From: an uncultured bacterium
Lineage (GTDB): Bacteria; Cyanobacteriota; Vampirovibrionia; Gastranaerophilales; Gastranaerophilaceae
NCBI GenBank assembly: GCA_902464375.1
Contig: CABQIM010000035.1
Location: forward strand, 1 to 17,454
Direction: 5' to 3'
DNA length: 17,454 bases
Part shown: positions 6,701 through 13,407 of the stretch, piece after piece
How positions within the stretch are numbered: position 1 is the first letter of the stretch
Layout of the letters: each line of letters starts with the position of its first letter
Program-made: the position numbers and the translations under genes
Notes under the pieces: generated by a model
The model's input: the letters and a program-made list of their open reading frames with translations, nothing else
Database searches by the model: none
Told to the model about the DNA's origin: nothing

Positions 6701-7063
6701 GATGTTGTATCAGAAATGGAAACTGCTGCAGAGAAGTTGAATTTGACAGCAGCCAATACAACTGGGATATACAAACAATTCTCTACTCAAGGTTCATATC
6801 TATACATATGGGATCCGCAAACGAAGAAATTCAAAGCGTTTAGCGTGAATGTAAGAAACGCTGACGGTACAATTAATCAAGAATTTACCCAAGCAGGTAA
6901 AGCTGTAAATAGAACCGAAACTAACATTTATTATGAAGCTCTTCTTGAAGCCTACAAGAATGGATATAATTTCACAGCAAACTATCCTTGGGTATGTGAA
7001 AAAGACGGCGTTTATTATGAATACGATAAGGAAGCCGGATGCTTTAAGAAGAGAGCAGATTAG
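3776..7063 (+). CDS. Large acidic multi-module protein of unknown function
   Basis: The product has 1095 residues from ATG 3776, preceded by AGGAG at good spacing; an in-frame TTG 6 nt earlier overlaps the upstream stop and is less likely. No signal peptide or membrane helix is evident. The composition is rich in Asp, Tyr, Asn and Ser, with few Cys. Near the C-terminus two modules share the pattern GIY-G-x-YLY-x-WD...F. Each then has a helical stretch ending in GYN, and EKDG-x-YY-x-x-D. They lie at about 805-915 and 996-1090. A Ser/Thr/Pro/Glu linker separates them (about 925-975). The N-terminus begins with a related GSYLYDLKTGQ. The middle (about 130-800) has no recognisable domain. I do not recognise the family; the repeated Tyr/Trp strand modules suggest a binding or surface/structural protein. 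A clean terminator follows. Confidence 0.88.
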   Translation: MTEIKGSYLYDLKTGQTIGRKQTQICPEEKKDYSETRLYSQEDRTYYCLLNTKEDCLYAYNNDELSAGTVKDLSFNQIISLFAQGNMTTDELQIGLQAKGAENINISDANGVTTATFTFENRNYTLKCATDAAASQIDDVQSAVTDDSISASFNNLHTDKFTPYTKKSGYDDPDDAGQVFVNDSDHRKYDVFEWDYKFLLPTINEYFGLNLTRSGDVLHLPEDIMQTINEHPEIFHITKLSEGSMSTDPSVWTEYQMNKGGYQMTADEFYSYKVTQWGNRLSETNTYDGPLLAVKCDGQNVEFTDKTVAAIKDYLSSKTNDKSNDGTTSDYMKLFGFTVDDDEETIWEKINFFCKSVGSTDGKTIALSDYYDLTANVKLTNNTDRSGYTYEKIAEMINDKNASYSEYIGSKKTTVTNQEDFSYAPSMDVGGVPVDVADDDDSTSKVNEFLDGLKQKYPEVYKEYYLQIQRTLEYDNQYDNPYQFDGKIRLDWYETCHGESDSRCAWYRDVLDLAAGITDSDSYSEQDVKRNNIVDKMCSEIGGEVTDGYGNPTLSVVDMFNYLLGDNSEKVNYFDKLIQKQNSYSESVIKALDNLEVAEPNPDIKVDRSNGDYHSINDPVNSWEHYGVEQLTKDEREEKLSHINDIKSYIKELLDPIYENYFADDRYDSYINFEKGKSDYANSDSDDFQCIVWSWRSEEMKQAFVKEVDEVIAKALAKYSNEINDIVFDGQRIMFTTIYDDVLEDNRGTEVYGNIYVPGYQDTRSPYRFEAAVDKTKAYTNPPEIIENNIPDGAPVNVDGNDVVKTPWDGIYVSANGDYLYLWDAKEQQYLEMKLGVPMASGLYSLGDTSTLPFYSSGDTKITNYSNAEVHQILLSLVYGYNRTDNPTIFEKDGKYYQLDYGTKYHREGLEGYKDTLREISFVNSSSQSEPTNSSTPETQAKTISPSTLEAEKVVNTETPDTPDTKTEEIVYKSEDVVSEMETAAEKLNLTAANTTGIYKQFSTQGSYLYIWDPQTKKFKAFSVNVRNADGTINQEFTQAGKAVNRTETNIYYEALLEAYKNGYNFTANYPWVCEKDGVYYEYDKEAGCFKKRAD

Positions 7064-7090
7064 ATGCTTAGAGGCGAAGACGTTTAGCAG

Positions 7091-7131
7091 AAGAACGGTA
7101 CAAATTTTTGTACCGTTCTTCTTGGTTTTTA
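7091..7131 (+). terminator. Rho-independent terminator after the 1095-aa gene
   Basis: A 12-14 bp perfect stem (AAGAACGGTACA / TGTACCGTTCTT, arms 7091-7102 and 7109-7120) is followed by CTTGGTTTTTAA. It separates the unknown operon from the P1B ATPase promoter 55 bp further on. Confidence 0.88.
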
Positions 7132-7185
7132 ATTCAGGTTTTAACGATAAAAATTAAGCAATGTAAAAAAGAAAACTTTCATCAC

Positions 7186-7215
7186 TTGACAGTTGAACAG
7201 TTGTTCAACTATAAT
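7186..7215 (+). promoter_or_regulatory. Promoter with SmtB-type operator in its spacer (P1B ATPase gene)
   Basis: -35 TTGACA (7186-7191), an 18-bp spacer, then -10 TATAAT (7210-7215). The whole spacer GTTGAACAGTTGTTCAAC is a perfect 8-2-8 inverted repeat. It matches the spacer of the repressor promoter at 14 of 18 positions when that one is read on the plus strand. Position and sequence fit an SmtB/ZiaR-type operator controlling zinc export. Expected behaviour: repressed at low metal, open when Zn or Cd binds the repressor. Confidence 0.87.
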
Positions 7216-7247
7216 ATAGGTAGAAATACATTAATTGAGGTGTCACT

Positions 7248-9056
7248 ATGTGCGAACATTCTGAAGAAAAACTTGATACAAGGCGAGTTGCCGTTAGCTT
7301 TGCATTGATTGCCGTATTGTTTATTGCCGGCTTTTGGTGTAAATATTTCTTTTTCGCAGCTTATATCATTGCAGGTTTGGAAGTCTTGAAAGATGCATTA
7401 AAAAACATTGCTAAGGGGCAAGTTTTTGATGAAAACTTTCTTATGAGTATTGCAACCATTGGTGCCATTTGCGTCGGTGAATATCCGGAAGCTGTTATGG
7501 TAATGCTTTTGTATCGAATAGGAGAATATTTTCAGGATAAGGCTGTAGAAAAATCACGTCATTCTATAAGTGAATTAATGGATATAAGACCTGATTATGC
7601 AAATCTTGATGGTAAAAAAGTTAGTCCGGTAAGTGTGAAAATCGGGGACATAATAACCGTTAAAACAGGAGAAAAGGTTCCTCTTGACGGTATTATAACA
7701 GAAGGACAAGCTTCTATTGACACTTCTGCTTTGACCGGAGAATCAGTGCCAAGAAGTGTACAAGTGGGTGACGCTATTTCAAGTGGATGTATAAATTGTG
7801 ATGGCGTATTGAAAATCAAAGTTACCAAGTTGTTTGAAGAATCAACTGTTGCAAAAATTTTAAACTTGGTAGAAAATGCTTCTGCAAAAAAAGCGCAAAC
7901 GGAAAAATTTATTACAAAATTTGCTAAAATATATACGCCTGTCGTTGTTATTTTGGCTTTGATAATTGCTGTTGTTCCGCCATTAATATTGGGTTCATCT
8001 TTTATTGTTTGGGTAAAACGAGCTTTGACGTTCCTTGTAATATCTTGCCCTTGTGCGTTAGTAATTTCAATACCACTCAGCTTTTTTGCAGGAATCGGCA
8101 GAGCTTCAAGGAAAGGTATTTTGATAAAAGGCAGCAATTACATGGAAGTTTTAGCCAAAGCATCTGCCGTAGTGTTTGATAAAACTGGAACACTAACAGA
8201 AGGTGTGTTTAAAGTTACACAAATTGTTTCAGACAATCCGGATACTCTAAAATTCGCTGCGTATGCAGAAAGTGCTTCTTCTCATCCGATAGCAAAAGCA
8301 ATTAAGACTGCTTACGGTAAAGAAATTCCGGAAATCAATGATATTAAAGAAATTGCCGGCATGGGAATTAAGGCTATTGTTGACGGTAAAGAAGTTTTAG
8401 TTGGAAATTCTAAATTGATAAAGGCAGAGCCCGTTGATACAATGGGAACTGTTGTCTACGTTTCAATAGATGGAACATTTCAAGGATACATTGTTATTTC
8501 TGATGAAATAAAAAAAGATTCATATTCTGCAATTGCAAATCTCAAAAAATCTGGGATTTTTACAGAAATGCTGACGGGTGATTCTAGAACAGCTGCCGAA
8601 AAAGTGGAAGAAATTCTTGGCTTGGATAAAGTTTATGCGGAACTTTTACCGGAAAACAAAGTGGAAAAAATAGAAGAGCTGATTTCAACCTCAAAAGGTC
8701 GTGTCTTATTTGTCGGAGATGGGATTAATGATGCACCGGTTCTAACTCGTGCTGATGTAGGTGTTGCAATGGGCGGGTTAGGTTCTGATGCTGCAATTGA
8801 AGCAGCGAACGTGGTTATTATGGATGATAAACCTTCAAAAGTCGTAGACGCGATAAAGATAGCAAAAAGAACAATAACAATTGTTAAACAAAATATCACA
8901 TTTGCAATCGGCGTAAAAGTACTATTCTTAATTCTGGGTGGTTTAGGCTTAATGACAATGTGGGGTGCAGTATTTGCCGATGTTGGTGTAACTTTTATCG
9001 CGGTCTTGAATGCAAGTGCGCTACGCTCTTTGGGTTTAAAAGTTGAAAGAATGTAG
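7248..9056 (+). CDS. zntA: P1B-type heavy-metal exporting ATPase (Zn/Cd type)
   Basis: A 602-residue membrane pump. In order: TGES actuator motif (163-166), the transmembrane CPC metal site (267-269), DKTGT with phosphorylated D311, HP of the nucleotide-binding domain (SSHP, 346-347), and GDGIND (490-495). In the last helix, ADVG contains D578-x-G580, the mark of the P1B-2 (Zn/Cd/Pb) subgroup. The usual N-terminal heavy-metal-associated domain is missing; only MCEHSEE (C2, H4) precedes the first helix, so the protein is about 100 residues shorter than ZntA or CadA. Start ATG 7248 has GAGGTG 5 nt upstream. The SmtB-type operator in its promoter supports Zn or Cd export out of the cytoplasm under control of the repressor at 2784-3107. 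Cu is unlikely on the motif evidence. Confidence 0.95.
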   Translation: MCEHSEEKLDTRRVAVSFALIAVLFIAGFWCKYFFFAAYIIAGLEVLKDALKNIAKGQVFDENFLMSIATIGAICVGEYPEAVMVMLLYRIGEYFQDKAVEKSRHSISELMDIRPDYANLDGKKVSPVSVKIGDIITVKTGEKVPLDGIITEGQASIDTSALTGESVPRSVQVGDAISSGCINCDGVLKIKVTKLFEESTVAKILNLVENASAKKAQTEKFITKFAKIYTPVVVILALIIAVVPPLILGSSFIVWVKRALTFLVISCPCALVISIPLSFFAGIGRASRKGILIKGSNYMEVLAKASAVVFDKTGTLTEGVFKVTQIVSDNPDTLKFAAYAESASSHPIAKAIKTAYGKEIPEINDIKEIAGMGIKAIVDGKEVLVGNSKLIKAEPVDTMGTVVYVSIDGTFQGYIVISDEIKKDSYSAIANLKKSGIFTEMLTGDSRTAAEKVEEILGLDKVYAELLPENKVEKIEELISTSKGRVLFVGDGINDAPVLTRADVGVAMGGLGSDAAIEAANVVIMDDKPSKVVDAIKIAKRTITIVKQNITFAIGVKVLFLILGGLGLMTMWGAVFADVGVTFIAVLNASALRSLGLKVERM

Positions 9057-9057
9057 A

Positions 9058-9083
9058 GTGGGAAAAGCGAGAGCGGTTCCCAC
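9058..9083. repeat. Intergenic hairpin repeat, copy 1
   Basis: GTGGGAA at 9058 and TTCCCAC at 9077 form perfect 7-bp arms around AAGCGAGAGCGG. It starts 1 nt after the P1B ATPase stop. Two related copies occur at 12222-12249 (opposite orientation) and 13551-13578. There is no T run after it, so it is not an obvious terminator. Confidence 0.8.
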
Positions 9084-9138
9084 CAAAAACTTTAACTTGT
9101 TAGATGTACTTAATATTTCCTCTTGAATATTTTTAGAA

Positions 9139-9161
9139 TATAATGAAATCAACACATGAGG
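9139..9161 (+). promoter_or_regulatory. -10 box and Shine-Dalgarno site deciding the feoAB start
   Basis: A perfect TATAAT (9139-9144) overlaps an ATG at 9143, so that ATG would lie upstream of the transcript. A GAGG (9158-9161) sits 5 nt before the next in-frame ATG at 9167. The -35 region (near 9116) is weak. Two GAATAT direct repeats, 11 bp apart (9125-9130 and 9136-9141), overlap the -10. No canonical Fur box is visible. Confidence 0.5.
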
Positions 9162-9166
9162 CTGAA

Positions 9167-11506
9167 ATGATAACATTAGATAAATTAAGAATCGGAAAAG
9201 AAGGGTTTATAAAATCAATCGAGTGCGAAGATAAGGCGCTTAGAGGACATATTCTGGATATGGGTTTGACTCCTGGGGTGGAAGTCGAACTTATCAAAAC
9301 TGCGCCAATGGGTGACCCTTTAGAGATTAGAATTCGTGGGTACGAGCTTACGATAAGAAAAGCTGATGCTGCAAAAATCGTTTTGGAAAAAATTCATAAA
9401 GCTCATAGCTTGCCAAGAAAAGAAATTGTTTTCAAAAAGATTGAACACTCTATGAAAGGTGAAGAAAGCATTGAGAAAAGAAATGTTAAGCCTAAAACAA
9501 AGTTAAAATTTGCATTAGCAGGAAATCAAAATTGCGGGAAAACAACTCTTTTTAATAGATTAACAGGTTCTAATCAACACGTAGGTAATTTTCCCGGGGT
9601 TACTGTTGATAAGAAAGAAGGACAAATCAAAGGGTACGCAAACGTTACGATTACGGATTTACCTGGGATTTATTCGCTATCTCCTTATAGTAACGAAGAA
9701 ATTGTTACTAGAGATTTTATATTAAACGAGAAACCGGATGGCATTATTAATATTGTTGATGCCACAAATATTGAACGTAATTTATACTTGACATTGCAAT
9801 TGATAGAATTAAATGTTCCTATGGTAATTGCACTTAATATGATGGATGAAGTTACAGAAAATGGCGGAAGCATTGATATTAACGGTTTAGAAGCTGAACT
9901 GGGTGTTCCGGTAATTCCAATTTCTGCGGCTAAAAATCAAGGTATTGAAGAACTTGTAGAGCATGCAATTAATGTTGCTAAGTATTCAGAATTTCCTGCA
10001 AGAGTTGATTTCTGTCAAGAAAATGATTCAAAATCCGGTGCAGTTCATCGTTGTATTCACTCAATGATTCACTTGATTGAAGACCATGCTGTTGCTGTAC
10101 AAATCCCTGCGAGATTTGCGGCAACAAAACTTGCTGAAAAGGATTTTCACCTTATTAAATCATTAAATCTCGATGACAACGAAGTTGAAACTTGTAACCA
10201 TATTATTGAAGAGATGGAAAATGACACAGGATTAGATAGTGAAGCGGCTATGGCGGATATGAGATTCACTTTCATTGAAGGATTGTGCGCTAATTATGTT
10301 TCCAAACCTTCTGATACAATAGGGCATAGAATATCTTTGAGAGTTGATAAGGTTTTGACAGGAAAATATACGGCAATGCCATCATTTTTGCTAATCATGG
10401 CATTAATATTTTTCTTAACTTTTGGACCCATTGGCGGATTTTTGTCAGTTTTGATGGAAGTTGGAATAGAAAAAGTCATATCTTTTTCTGATCAGATTCT
10501 ATCTGCTTATGGCTTAAATCCTGTAGTGCATTCGCTAATTATTGATGGTGTTTTTTCCGGAGTGGGAAGTGTTTTAAGCTTTTTGCCGCAAATTGTTGTT
10601 CTGTTTTTCTTCTTATCTATTTTAGAAGACAGCGGTTATATGGCGAGAGTTGCTTTTGTTATGGATAGATTACTTAGAAAAATCGGGTTGTCCGGCAGAA
10701 GTTTTGTCCCAATGATAATCGGTTTTGGTTGTTCTGTTCCAGCTATTATGGCATCAAGAACTTTGCCATCAGAACGTGATAGAAAGATGACAATTCTATT
10801 GACTCCGTTTATGAGTTGTTCTGCTAAACTACCAATTTATGCATTATTTACAGCTGCATTTTTTTCTAAAAACCAAGTGTGGATAATTCTTAGTATGTAC
10901 TTGATAGGTATGGTAGTCGGAATTCTTTTGGCATTTTTCTTGAAATATTTTGTATACAGGGGTGAAGCCGTTCCGTTTGTAATGGAGCTTCCTAACTACA
11001 GAATGCCTGGGTTTGTGAATGTTTATCGACTCATTTATGTCAAGGCAAAGGATTTTGTAACAAAAGCGTTTACGATAATTTTCTGGGCAACGATTATTAT
11101 CTGGTTTATGGAAACATTTGATACAAGATTGAATTTAGTTACTAATTCTGCTGATAGCTTGTTGGCTTTGTTTGGTAATTTTATTGCACCGCTATTCAGA
11201 CCGTTAGGTTTAAATGATTGGCGAATTTCAACTGCATTTTTAACAGGATTTATGGCAAAAGAAAGTGTTGTAAGTACCTTGAGCGTCTTGGTCGGTGACA
11301 TTACGCAATCAGGATTGTTTAATCAGATTACGGCATTTACGTTTATGGTGTTCTGTTTGCTATATACTCCTTGTGTTGCGGCAATTGCAACTGTAAGAAG
11401 AGAATTAGGCAGAAAATATGCGGTTCTGGTTGTATTTATACAATGCATAATTGCTTGGTGCGTGGCATTTGGGGTTTATAGACTTCTTATGTGTATATTA
11501 AATTAG
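9167..11506 (+). CDS. feoB: Ferrous iron transporter, FeoA-FeoB fusion
   Basis: The product has 779 residues. Residues 1-75 form an FeoA-type SH3-like domain (MITLDKLRIGKEG..., with LDMGLTPG and GDPLEIRIRGYELTIR). After a linker comes the FeoB G domain: G1 GNQNCGKT (119-126), G3 DLPG (164-167), G4 NMMD (224-227) and G5 SAA (253-255). The C-terminal half is polytopic with two Gate domains. The first contains GFGCSVPAIMASRTL with its conserved Cys and the second MSCSAKLPIYALF. FeoB imports Fe(II) across the inner membrane; FeoA is normally a separate small partner. I start at ATG 9167 because it has a Shine-Dalgarno sequence and the usual FeoA N-terminus; the ATG at 9143 lies in the -10 box. 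The downstream DUF4145-like gene begins 11 nt after the stop and is probably co-transcribed. Confidence 0.96.
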   Translation: MITLDKLRIGKEGFIKSIECEDKALRGHILDMGLTPGVEVELIKTAPMGDPLEIRIRGYELTIRKADAAKIVLEKIHKAHSLPRKEIVFKKIEHSMKGEESIEKRNVKPKTKLKFALAGNQNCGKTTLFNRLTGSNQHVGNFPGVTVDKKEGQIKGYANVTITDLPGIYSLSPYSNEEIVTRDFILNEKPDGIINIVDATNIERNLYLTLQLIELNVPMVIALNMMDEVTENGGSIDINGLEAELGVPVIPISAAKNQGIEELVEHAINVAKYSEFPARVDFCQENDSKSGAVHRCIHSMIHLIEDHAVAVQIPARFAATKLAEKDFHLIKSLNLDDNEVETCNHIIEEMENDTGLDSEAAMADMRFTFIEGLCANYVSKPSDTIGHRISLRVDKVLTGKYTAMPSFLLIMALIFFLTFGPIGGFLSVLMEVGIEKVISFSDQILSAYGLNPVVHSLIIDGVFSGVGSVLSFLPQIVVLFFFLSILEDSGYMARVAFVMDRLLRKIGLSGRSFVPMIIGFGCSVPAIMASRTLPSERDRKMTILLTPFMSCSAKLPIYALFTAAFFSKNQVWIILSMYLIGMVVGILLAFFLKYFVYRGEAVPFVMELPNYRMPGFVNVYRLIYVKAKDFVTKAFTIIFWATIIIWFMETFDTRLNLVTNSADSLLALFGNFIAPLFRPLGLNDWRISTAFLTGFMAKESVVSTLSVLVGDITQSGLFNQITAFTFMVFCLLYTPCVAAIATVRRELGRKYAVLVVFIQCIIAWCVAFGVYRLLMCILN

Positions 11507-11517
11507 GTTAAAAAAGT

Positions 11518-12171
11518 ATGACAAATTTTGATTTTTTAAAAAAAATAGATGCTAATCTCTATGAAATAATAAAAGAGGCAGAAAAGCTTTATACCGCTGA
11601 ATTTTTTGAACAATGTATGGGACAGACAAGAAGATTTGGCGAACAGATGTGCAAATCTATATTGGCAGATAGAAGGCAATATGACGGAAGTTTTGATGAT
11701 ATGATTGCAACATTAAAAGACCACGCAACTTCTATTCAAGAAAAAGAATTTATTGACGATTTGTATTTTCTAAAAAAACAAGGTAATATTTCAGTCCACT
11801 CTTCTACCGTTAAAAAAGATGGTATGGCTGCGCTAGACTGTTTGCAGCGAGCATTTGAAGCTGCGATAAATTATGCAGTTTTTTATAAAAAAGGAAATAA
11901 ATCAATACTAAAAAATCAATATGATATTGAGCTCTTGATGACAGGAAAAACCGGCAAAAGTAGCTTGAACGAAAAATATGAAACAAAGAAAAAGGAAACT
12001 AAAAAGAGTGGAAGTAGCAGTAATAAAAAAGTTTCTCCACCGGTAAAACAATCTTACACAATGAAACCCAAAACTTATAACAAGAACAAAGGTATTACGC
12101 CATTTTGGATTTTTGTCGGAATCAGTTCTATCATTTCGGCAATATTGATTTTGCTTATTGCTGTGTTATAA
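11518..12171 (+). CDS. DUF4145-like protein with C-terminal membrane anchor
   Basis: The product has 217 residues. The first 125 are helical and match the pattern I associate with DUF4145-type domains: an early AEKLY...EFFEQCMGQTRRFGEQ helix pair, and GN-x-S-V-HS (89-95) resembling the conserved GN-x-x-x-H. A low-complexity Lys/Ser linker (about 150-192) follows. A single C-terminal transmembrane helix (about 193-217) suggests a tail-anchored protein with the domain in the cytoplasm. DUF4145 occurs in nuclease-associated and stand-alone proteins; its function is unknown. The gene lies 11 nt after feoAB and is likely in the same transcript, but a direct role in iron transport is not shown. Confidence 0.75.
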   Translation: MTNFDFLKKIDANLYEIIKEAEKLYTAEFFEQCMGQTRRFGEQMCKSILADRRQYDGSFDDMIATLKDHATSIQEKEFIDDLYFLKKQGNISVHSSTVKKDGMAALDCLQRAFEAAINYAVFYKKGNKSILKNQYDIELLMTGKTGKSSLNEKYETKKKETKKSGSSSNKKVSPPVKQSYTMKPKTYNKNKGITPFWIFVGISSIISAILILLIAVL

Positions 12172-12186
12172 AAGGTTTGTATTTTT

Positions 12187-12249
12187 CGGTGGGAACCGTG
12201 TTATAAATGTATGTCTTTTATGGTGGGAACCGCTGGCGCTTTTCCCACC
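12187..12249. repeat. Intergenic hairpin repeat, copy 2 plus a half copy
   Basis: A full copy, GGTGGGAA (12222-12229) / TTCCCACC (12242-12249), lies in reverse orientation relative to copy 1, with loop CCGCTGGCGCTT. Just upstream, CGGTGGGAACCG (12187-12198) repeats one arm and can form its own 4-bp stem. Both fall between two convergent genes. Confidence 0.75.
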
Positions 12250-12263
12250 GAACTAAATGAATG

Positions 12264-12295
12264 AAAGAGGATGCGATAAAAATCGCATCCTCTTT
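12264..12295. terminator. Bidirectional hairpin terminator between convergent genes
   Basis: A 14-bp perfect stem AAAGAGGATGCGAT / ATCGCATCCTCTTT with an AAAA loop. It ends 2 nt before the stop of the minus-strand gene at 12298 and lies about 90 nt beyond the DUF4145-like gene. T-tracts are short on both sides, so efficiency is uncertain. Confidence 0.7.
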
Positions 12296-12297
12296 GT

Positions 12298-13179
12298 CTA
12301 ATTTGTCCATATAGAAGCCTCTGGTGGGTTTGTAGAATTGCCATATTTTTGAATATATTCGCTAGCAGTCATATATTTGTAATCAATACGTGCAGTACCA
12401 TTTTCGACATTTGTTGGAATTCTTACTTCTAGCATTTGGTTACCATTATCATATTTTTTGTTCCATTCGTCAAGAGAAATTAATGAACCTGTTAAAGGGT
12501 CGAGAGCCTTTGGGTCATCAGTTATATTTTCGAAATCGGCTTTAGAAATTTCGTCAGGATTAAATTTTTTTTCTACAGTTCCGCCTTGTCTTTTTAATGC
12601 AGCCTCGAGTGTATTTTCATCTGTTTTATCAGGATTTTTGGGCGTACTTGGAGTTGATGTGCCAGGAATAGAAGCCTCTGGTGGGTTTGTAGAATTGCCA
12701 TATTTTTGAATATATTCGCTAGCAGTCATATATTTGTAATCAATACGTGCAGTACCATTTTCGACATTTGTTGGAATTCTTACTTCTAGCATTTGGTTAC
12801 CATTATCATATTTTTTGTTCCATTCGTCAAGAGAAATTAATGAACCTGTTAAAGGGTCGAGAGCCTTTGGGTCATCAGTTATATTTTCGAAATCGGCTTT
12901 AGAAATCCCATCCGGATTAAAATCTTTTTCATTATCTTCCGGAGTCGCAATAACAACAGGAGTTCCTAAATTAATTGGTTTGTAAGAAATTGGTAACATA
13001 TTGTTATTGTTCAAAAAATCTGCAAGAGTTTTGTTAGAATTTCCACTCTTTGTACCTGTTTGTTCAGAAGTGTTAGCCTCCGGCTTCTTTTCTTCTGTCT
13101 TTGTTTCTCCCTCTTTCTTTTTTTCCAATTTTGGCTGTTTAAAGCTCAATGGTGTAAAACTTCTTCCTAACCTAATCAT
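12298..13179 (-). CDS. Repeat-containing protein of unknown function
   Basis: The product has 293 residues with a strong Shine-Dalgarno sequence (AAGGAG, 6 nt before ATG). It begins MIRLGRSFTPLSFKQPKL, a leader style shared with other lineage-specific proteins here. A Lys/Glu/Thr-rich low-complexity segment (about 18-50) follows. Then come two copies of an about 80-residue unit starting SKADFENITDDPKALDP and ending STNPPEASI (about 92-171 and 211-290). A Pro/Thr/Ser linker joins them. The DNA of the two units is identical over 239 bp. Each unit has mixed helix and strand character with LDPLTGSLISLDEWNKKY and RIDYKYMTASEYIQKYG. I see no membrane helix or cleavable signal peptide. A structural or adhesive repeat protein is possible; the function is unknown. 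Confidence 0.83.
   Translation of the reverse strand: MIRLGRSFTPLSFKQPKLEKKKEGETKTEEKKPEANTSEQTGTKSGNSNKTLADFLNNNNMLPISYKPINLGTPVVIATPEDNEKDFNPDGISKADFENITDDPKALDPLTGSLISLDEWNKKYDNGNQMLEVRIPTNVENGTARIDYKYMTASEYIQKYGNSTNPPEASIPGTSTPSTPKNPDKTDENTLEAALKRQGGTVEKKFNPDEISKADFENITDDPKALDPLTGSLISLDEWNKKYDNGNQMLEVRIPTNVENGTARIDYKYMTASEYIQKYGNSTNPPEASIWTN
12311..12549. repeat. Perfect 239-bp direct repeat, copy A
   Basis: Identical base for base to 12668-12906 (offset 357 bp). It encodes the C-terminal repeat unit of the 293-aa protein. Identity even at synonymous positions implies recent duplication or ongoing gene conversion. Confidence 0.97.
12668..12906. repeat. Perfect 239-bp direct repeat, copy B
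   Basis: Partner of 12311-12549; it encodes the first repeat unit. Just beyond position 12906 the similarity decays (FNPDGI versus FNPDEI), so the perfect block has a sharp edge inside a longer, older repeat. Confidence 0.97.
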
Positions 13180-13267
13180 GTAGTACTCCTTTCTAATTTT
13201 AATCTTTGTACATTTTGTATAACGGCATTTTTTTTGAAAACTTTAGTGATAAAAAACTTGCGCGCTT

Positions 13268-13285
13268 TACTACTACTACTACTAC
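13268..13285. repeat. Trinucleotide microsatellite (TAC)6
   Basis: Six perfect TAC units (GTA on the minus strand) lie about 90 bp upstream of the start of the 293-aa repeat protein, flanked by GCGC-containing sequence. Such tracts can change length by slippage. Confidence 0.95.
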
Positions 13286-13407
13286 GTTTGCGCCAATTGT
13301 AACAAAATTGAGAAAAACTTAACATAAGAATATGTATTAATTTATAATTTAATTAAACAAGTAAAGGCAGAAATATCTCTGCGACTTTGTTGGTAAAAAT
13401 ATTGCAA

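Noticed and set aside
7595..8137. Long 180-codon minus-strand frame inside the P1B ATPase gene
   Set aside because: Antisense shadow of a strongly recognised gene, with no ribosome-binding site or recognisable product.
9058..9083. Rho-independent terminator of the P1B ATPase gene
   Set aside because: The hairpin is followed by CAAAAAC rather than a T run on the plus strand, and the same sequence occurs elsewhere as a dispersed repeat.
9143..9166. Upstream ATG as the start of the FeoA-FeoB protein
   Set aside because: It overlaps a perfect TATAAT box, and the ATG at 9167 has a Shine-Dalgarno sequence and matches the usual FeoA start.
12311..12906. Insertion sequence or transposon ends as cause of the 239-bp repeat
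   Set aside because: The repeats are in frame inside one coding sequence, with no terminal inverted repeats or transposase.
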